This document shows positions 58,220 through 64,000 of a DNA stretch of 64,000 nt, one piece after another; the first letter of the stretch is position 1; every line of letters begins with the position of its first letter. A program made the position numbers and the translations under genes. The notes beneath the pieces were generated by a model. It was not told the DNA's origin. It worked only from the letters and a program-made list of their open reading frames with translations, and did not search any database. This DNA comes from Gastrolobium villosum (taxonomy: Eukaryota; Streptophyta; Magnoliopsida; Fabales; Fabaceae): positions 51,833 to 115,832 of the forward strand of contig JAVKPL010011010.1 of NCBI GenBank assembly GCA_032173675.1, read 5' to 3'.

Positions 58220-60693
58220 TGTAACAGCCCGTGTTAACCCGGATTGTTAACACGCTATCGTATTAAGCCACGCTTAATTAAAATGCGGAATAACTTTTTC
58301 TTTAATTCAATTATGACGTCATTAACTTAACCAACTTGATTACTTAATCATTTTCATAAAAATGCTGCCTGTATGTAAATTGCAAGACAACTAACTGGAA
58401 TACCTCATATATAAATAGTAATGTGAGTATCTAAAGCCACAGGACTACAACACGTAGCCTGGGTCAAAATCTTGATACTTTAATTACAACAGCAATGTAA
58501 AGACAACAGTCAAACCATGTGGCATGGACAAACCCCATGCTCACCAAATAAGGCAACAATGCCCAATAGCAGTCATAACATAAACTCAGCAGAAAACATA
58601 AACAACAGTCGGAAAACATAACAGCAGTCATCATATCATCAATCAGCTCAGCTCTGGCCTCCTGCCACCTGAGCCCTCAACATTACCTGATCCTGAAATA
58701 AGCGTCCCCAAACGTGGGGTGAGATCTCTAACAAGAAATCTCAGTAAGACAAGGGGTCCTCAAGGAGTCTCCACCCCAAGCTCACTTACATGTGTAATAT
58801 AAGTTCTAAAACAGTATTTACAATATAAGTTCCAAAATCATGCGATGCAGCAATTAATCATGCCATGTGTGTTTATCAAATCTACTGGCCAGAGAAATGT
58901 AGGAATACGTCTATGCCTACATGAGTACATGGATACTACCTGCACCTCTCCCACATGCTTCTCCATCTTGTATGTACTACATACTCAGGATTGCCGTCTA
59001 GGTGGACACCACATGCATCATAAAAAGCTCATTGCATATAAATAGCTCAACAGCATTTCCAAAATAATCAAAGCATGTAACACAGCATGCATAAACCCAT
59101 CCCCATGGGACATGGTGGAACATCAAAATGGCTAAACCGAGGACACGAAAGCTTACCTTGCAAGCTAGCTATCCAAGCCAAGAGTCCAACCACTCACAAG
59201 TCCACAAACAGCAGTATCACAATCTGATATGGACCAATAATACATCAACATTTATGCATAACAAGCATACAACTTAAAGACTACGTCTTTCCTTTACGTT
59301 TTACGTCTTAAGGCTTCCAACAAAGCCATAAGTCCTTAATCATGTGATTCTGACTTAGTTCATTGATTACAGAAGTTCAACTTCCTTAAGCTAGGGTCCA
59401 CACACACCATAGCTTACTGTTCATACAGTATAGCTACTGTCTGCGCAGAACCCAGGATATCCGGATATCATGAAGAACATATCCTGATATGCCATATCCG
59501 GATATCACACTGGACATATCCGGATATGTCATATCCGGATACCCAGATCCCATATCCGGATATCAATATCCGGATACCATATCCGGATACTGATATCCGG
59601 ATATCTGTTCGACAAATATCCGGATATCTCACGACAGAATGCAGTTTCTGCATTTCGTGAATATCCAACCCAAAGATCCCACTTTTAACACATGTACACG
59701 TTAAAGCATGCATCTTTAGTTCATTTTAGGTTCATATACCTTATACCCTCTTGTTTACTCATTAAACATGGGTAAGACATCAACTTTAAGCATTAAAACT
59801 TAAGATCAAAGGTGAGGGAACTTACCAAAGCTCAAAACAGAGCAAGGTGTGCTCTTGGAGCTCTCCCAAGACACTTCAAACTCAGCCCAAGTAGGAGCAC
59901 GAAAATGGCACACCAAGGTGGGTTCTTGCACCACAAGGTGGCACTTTGAAGCTCACAATGACTACCACAAGGTAGCCATCACTAAAGCTCCAAACTCAGC
60001 TCACTAACTACCCCTCACACAGAAAAACAAAGCTCACCACACACAATATGCACACAAGCACTCTCCAATGCCCACACTCAAGTGTTTACTTGATCAAGAA
60101 GAGAAACAATGATCAAAGGAGGTGACTTTGGTGAGAAAAGGAGGAAGAAATGAAGAACAAGGGGGGTGCTGCCTCAAGGCTGCAGAAAACTCACGTAGGA
60201 AATATGGCTGCCTAGGGTTGTGTGCCTTAGTGTGCCTATTTATAGGCACATGGCCACTAATCGCGCAGTATTAGCCTTAATCGCAAAGTAAAAGATCTTG
60301 ATCTCAAACTTCGGATTCTAGACCTACGCATTTTTCTAAGATTTGTCATATTTTTATTTTATTTTTCGGAGCACCTTTCCGGTACGCGCTTTTCCATAGC
60401 CAGTATCAGTTCTGGCATCAGATTACGTCATTTTGACTTGAAACTTGTTTTACAAGTCCTACATAATATTCTAGTAATTATCATGTATTCGTTATAATTT
60501 TCCGGTACGCATTTATACCGAGTAGCAGAACCGGTATCTGCGCTTTTCTTCCGAAAAGCGACTTTCAGCATTTTTACCCACTAATTGTAATTATTAAAGT
60601 CTCATAATAACTATTAGGGTCAATTATGGAATTATTTCCTAATTATCATAATTAACTTACTAATTACCTTAATTAGCGGTGCGGGTTCTTACA
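58220..60693. mobile_element. Solo LTR, 2474 bp, inside the accessory ORF
   Basis: It starts TGTAACAGCCCG and ends CGGGTTCTTACA, flanked by CTCAT at 58215-58219 and 60694-60698. There is no internal domain. It shares the TGTAAC start and a 'ggggtgaga...tcccagtaa/tctcagtaa' block (58718-58750) with the solo LTR at 4351 (4888-4912), so the two come from related lineages. It contains a palindromic minisatellite (59456-59626). Confidence 0.9.
59456..59626. repeat. ATATCCGGATAT palindromic repeat
   Basis: Some ten copies of 'atatccggatat' and close variants occur within 170 bp, spaced about 10-20 bp. The core is a perfect palindrome, so each copy reads the same on both strands. Confidence 0.92.
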
Positions 60694-62533
60694 CTCATCA
60701 TATAATTACTTTGAACCATCAATTGCTGCTGACGATGGTCAAGAGTTTGAAGCAACAGAGAATCAGCAGACAGAGGTGCAGAGGAGACTAGGGGTGGTGG
60801 TGGAACTGCACCGCCAGATGCTTTCCAAATGGCTTGCCTTCGGGATTCCTTCTGCATATCATTGTAATGGTCCTGAGTCAGATCTTTCTTTATTTTCACG
60901 TCTCTTGGCTCATCCTCAGGTATTTCCACTCCTGCTTGTATACAGAGTTGCTCAATCAGTGAGCAATGAGCCAAACTAAAGTCTGATCTTCCTTGAGTAA
61001 TAATATAGACTATCCTATCAGACAGAATAGCCCCAATGTGAAGATTATTTCCTCCCAGTAGAGTATATAGCAGAACTGCTCTTTCCACATTGACATCACT
61101 CAAGTTAGTGGAAGCTATGATTGTAGAATTAATGAAGGAATGCCATAAAATTGCCTCCTCATTGAGGTCCAGCCGATCTACTTTTTCTGGTACATCCGGC
61201 TGACCATGTTTTGGCTTCCAGGTAGAGTGAGGTTGAGTGATACCCTCACGGATTGTTGCAGCTATAGCAGGCATCTCCTCCCGATACACCCCCTCAAGAG
61301 GCTGCATCCTATTGAATGTGTCTGTAAAATAGCAGGACTGTGTAGCATCCCAAGAGGTTTGCAAGAACCTCTCTATCTGAAATGGTGTGAAGGAGACCTC
61401 TCTCCCTCTTACCCAGCTCTTTCTTGTCCTGTCTACAGTCTCCCTATCAGCATTTGCGCATAATTCTCTCAAAATGGTACTGCAGCTGGCTCTCGGGAAC
61501 TGAACCAAATGGTTCTAGCCTCTCCTTTGTATTGTCAGGCTCACTGGACAGTCGTCCGCTAGGAAACTACTGATTCTTCTTTCTTGAATTATTTTCTTCT
61601 TCAAGAACCAGTTGTAATACCGGTCTTGTACCTCTGGAGTCAGGAACCGGTTGCCATCAAAATCGACCAGAGCAGGGGCCCTAGGCCTTTTTGTGCCAGA
61701 TGCACTACTTCCCCCAGTATTTTTACTTCCAACAGTCTTTTTGGTTGTCTTCTTTCCCTGTACTCAGAAAAGCCCAACACAATAGAATACAGTACAGGTC
61801 TAATTATTAAGCACGGAAACAACCCAATTCCCAGATTTATCAGTTTGTGCAGCATAAATATCATATGCCAATAAGTCATCATGGTGTAAATCAAAGTCAT
61901 GTGAGATCAGAATCAAATTTGCATGAACTAACAACTTAGCAATCTCATGCTGTCATGGCAATGGGTATGCAAGTCATGTAAATTCAATGGATTTTAACAA
62001 AGTCATGTTCTTACAGGTAAACCATGCATATCCTCCACAATTTTGTGAAACATGTAATCCATTTATCCATAGATACACATGTTATGACCTTTCATGAATC
62101 ATGCATTAGGGAATTTAAATCAGATCATTTATCGAACACCTAGCATGCATGACCAAAACCCTAACCATCCATACACTTAGATATCACTAATCAACCTACC
62201 ATTATAGAATGACCACATCAACAACACATTGCAATATAGAAGCAAATAGTCTCAAACTTACCTTGTCACCTGCCATTGTTGTTTTCTGCAATGGAGAGAA
62301 TCCCACAACCTTGCAGCCCTTAAATCCCAACTTCTAGAACCAAATGCTACCCACACTGGTTTAGAGAGATGGAAAATGTAAGAAAGGATGAAATATGGTG
62401 GTGGTAGGGGTGGGTTTGTGGTGGAGGAACAAGAAAAGAAAATTTGAGGGGGAGAGGGAGTGACGGCGCGGCTGGGTGAGGAGAAATGTGGGGGAAAAAA
62501 ATAGGGTTTGCCCCTTTTTAAAAAAAACTGTTG

Positions 62534-62812
62534 TGACTCCTGCGCTCGCAGCATGGGTTTCACGCTGGGAGCGCGGTCACCACTGCCCGTTTTCAACCTC
62601 TGGCGCTCCGAGCGCCATTCCCACGCTACGGGCGTGGGTTTCTTTTCTCACGCTCACAGCGCGGGAACCACGCCAGTAGCGTGGATCTCACTGCCTATTT
62701 CTGCTTTGTGGCGCTGATAGCGCGGTGTCCACGCTATCAGCGTGGGACTCTCTGCCTTTTTCTTATGATCCACGCTGCTAGCGTGGGAACCATGCTATCA
62801 GCGTGGACTTTA
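62534..62812 (-). promoter_or_regulatory. Internal GC hairpin array of the second element
   Basis: It occupies the same place as 20629-20820 in the first element: downstream of pol and upstream of the MAGDK exon. Units such as 'ccacgctatcagcgtgggac' and 'gcgctgatagcgcgg' repeat with 'tctgcc' spacers. In the sense direction it is followed by TTTTAAAAAGG (62523-62513) and a pyrimidine-rich stretch (sense of 62470-62400). A promoter role is inferred, not shown. Confidence 0.5.
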
Positions 62813-62945
62813 GCAAACTCATCTTCACTTTCTAACTTTTATCAACACCTAAAATTAAAAGCAAGCATCTAAACTAAATTTTTTTCCACTGGGTTGCCTC
62901 CCAGCAAGCGCTTGTTTAACGTCACGAGCCTGACTGGAACCTTGA

Positions 62946-63976
62946 TTACTCAGGTGAAGTTAAAGGGACAGAAATTGTGTCCCTATTCACAGGTTCTCCA
63001 TAGTAGAATTTCAAACGATTCCCATTTACCTTAAAGGGTCTCTCAGCATCAAGAGGAGAGATCTCAATGGTACCATATGGGAATACATTTGTCACCACAA
63101 AAGGACCAGACCAACGAGATTTAAGTTTACCTGGGAACAACCTCAGTCGAGAGTTGTACAATAATACCTGTTGACCTGGTGCAAACTCTTTGGGCTTGAT
63201 CTTGCTATCATGCCACAGCTTTGTCTTCTCTTTGTAAATCTGTTCACTTTCATATGCAGTCCTTCTGAATTCATCAAGCTCATTCAGCTGAAGTATTCTT
63301 TTCTTTTGAGCTCATGATGGTTCAAAATTTAAAAACCTTGTAGCCCACAAGGCTTTGTGTTCTAACTCCACTGGAAAATGACAAGGTTTGCCATACACCA
63401 ATTGATAAGGTGACATTCCAATAGGAGTTTTGAACGCAGTTCTGTACGCCCAGAGTGCATCATTAAGCTTCTTAGCCCAATCCTTCCTAGAGATTCCCAC
63501 TGTCTTTTCTAGGATTCTTTTTATCTCCCTGTTGGAGATTTCAACTTGCCCACTAGTCTGAGGATGATATGGTGTGGCTATTCCGTGTCTCACCGCATAT
63601 TTGACTAGCAAGCTTTCAAAATGTTTATTACAAAAGTGGGTACCTCCATCACTGATAATAGCCCGAGGTACTCCAAACCTTGTAAAAATATTTTTTCTCA
63701 GAAAAGTGACAACCACTTTAGCATCGTTGGTGAGAAGAGCAACAGCTTCCACCCACTTGGAGACATAATCCACAGCAACAATGATATACTGGTTGGAATA
63801 AGATGAGGGAAATGGCCCCATGAAGTCAATGCCCCATACATCAAATAACTCTACCTCTAATATATTATTCAGAGGCATCTCATCCTTGCGTGAAATATTA
63901 CCTGTTCTCTGAGACTTATCACATTTTTCCACATAATCCCTCGCATCCCTGAAGAGTGTCGGCCAATAGTAACCGA
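62946..63976 (-). pseudogene. 3' part of gag-pol (integrase) of the second element
   Basis: It covers the end of the integrase zinc finger (EKCDKSQ, where the last Cys of the first element's EKCDKCQ is replaced by Ser), the DDE core (DFMGPF, SDGGTHF, Glu in QVEISNREIK) and the C-terminal region to the stop at 62946. A TGA at 63312-63314 breaks the frame between the core and the C-terminus. Similarity to the first copy stops at 63976. Confidence 0.92.
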
Positions 63977-64000
63977 AGCAGTAACTAACTGAGCCGAAGC
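63977..64000. other. Sequence beyond the break in the second element
   Basis: The last 24 bases do not match the integrase coding sequence of the first copy, which would continue with the zinc-finger region. An insertion or deletion boundary lies here; the window ends too soon to tell which. Confidence 0.6.

Larger units (their letters stand above)
58070..62276 (-). pseudogene. Accessory ORF of the second Athila-type element, broken
   Basis: First exon MAGDK (62276-62262) with donor AAG|GTAAG, a 504-bp intron (62261-61758, acceptor TACAG|G), then the body from 61757. The body has a TAG at 61517-61515 and is interrupted by the solo LTR at 60693-58220; the frame resumes at 58214 and ends at the stop at 58070. 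Excluding the insertion and one target-duplication copy, the body is 1209 nt and stays in frame. The PALVDFDGNRF and DRY.NWF blocks match the first copy. No function is established. Confidence 0.8.
55243..63976 (-). mobile_element. Second Athila-type element, partial, carries a nested solo LTR
   Basis: Reading on the minus strand, the order is pol 3' part (63976-62946), GC array, accessory ORF first exon and body, non-coding region and 3' LTR (56559-55243). It is a close relative of 16042-27633 in the same orientation. Pol ends at about 63976, where the alignment to the first element stops and unrelated sequence begins. Pol has a TGA at 63312-63314, the accessory ORF has a TAG at 61517-61515, and a solo LTR splits the ORF, so this copy is inactive. 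The gag, primer site and 5' LTR are outside the window or deleted. Confidence 0.9.

Noticed and set aside
59456..59626. CRISPR-like array of short palindromic repeats
   Set aside because: Spacing is irregular, spacers are not unique sequences of fixed length, and the context is a plant LTR.
1..64000. Transfer RNA genes and host non-coding RNA genes
   Set aside because: Apart from the tRNA-derived SINE boxes and primer sites, no cloverleaf-like or other structured RNA gene was recognised by eye; a covariance-model scan would be needed.

Overview
The window is nuclear DNA of a flowering plant, almost certainly a eudicot. The evidence is GT-AG-split genes, a plant bHLH transcription factor gene, a 12-exon mitochondrial sulfurtransferase gene, Au-type SINEs, a Helitron and dense nested LTR retrotransposons. 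A legume is possible but the sequence does not prove it. Only two host genes are recognisable. They converge at 34.6-47.3 kb, and nearly everything else is repetitive.

Layout: (1) 1-9489 is a long-period tandem repeat region with a dimeric 20/21-bp minisatellite (3141-4305). A 3.47-kb solo LTR (4351-7818, 5-bp target duplication CTATC) splits it. (2) 9490-16041 is the 5' part of a Ty1/copia element: long LTR, initiator-Met primer site, leader, gag and the start of pol. A 1.56-kb solo LTR cuts it at the protease active-site codons (13854-15413, target duplication ATACC). (3) 16042-27633 is a Ty3/gypsy Athila-type element on the minus strand: two LTRs, tRNA-Asp-type primer site, an uninterrupted 1779-codon gag-pol, and a downstream accessory ORF that looks spliced. 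(4) 27634-34080 holds a broken copia pol on the minus strand, AT-rich DNA and a cluster of small inverted-repeat DNA transposons with readable target duplications. (5) 34624-36345 is the bHLH gene (plus strand). (6) 37136-47289 is the STR1-type sulfurtransferase gene (minus strand), with MITEs, SINEs and a 221-bp tandem repeat in its introns. (7) 47647-49712 is a non-autonomous Helitron. (8) 53105-55242 is a decayed MULE transposase gene, cut by a second Athila-type element (55243-~63976). That element is itself cut by a 2.47-kb solo LTR inside its accessory ORF (58220-60693, target duplication CTCAT).

The most interesting pattern joins the Athila-type elements. Arrays of short GC-rich hairpins (GCGCT...AGCGC) lie just upstream of a TATA-like box in every LTR of this group. 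A related array lies inside both internal domains, between pol and the accessory ORF. There it is followed by a TATA-like box, a pyrimidine-rich leader, a 5-codon first exon (MAGDK) and a GT-AG intron leading into the ORF. This suggests a duplicated promoter module driving a spliced accessory transcript. It is an inference from sequence and needs transcript data. Coordinates of exons, LTR ends and target duplications were read directly; family names rest on recognised motifs, not on database searches.
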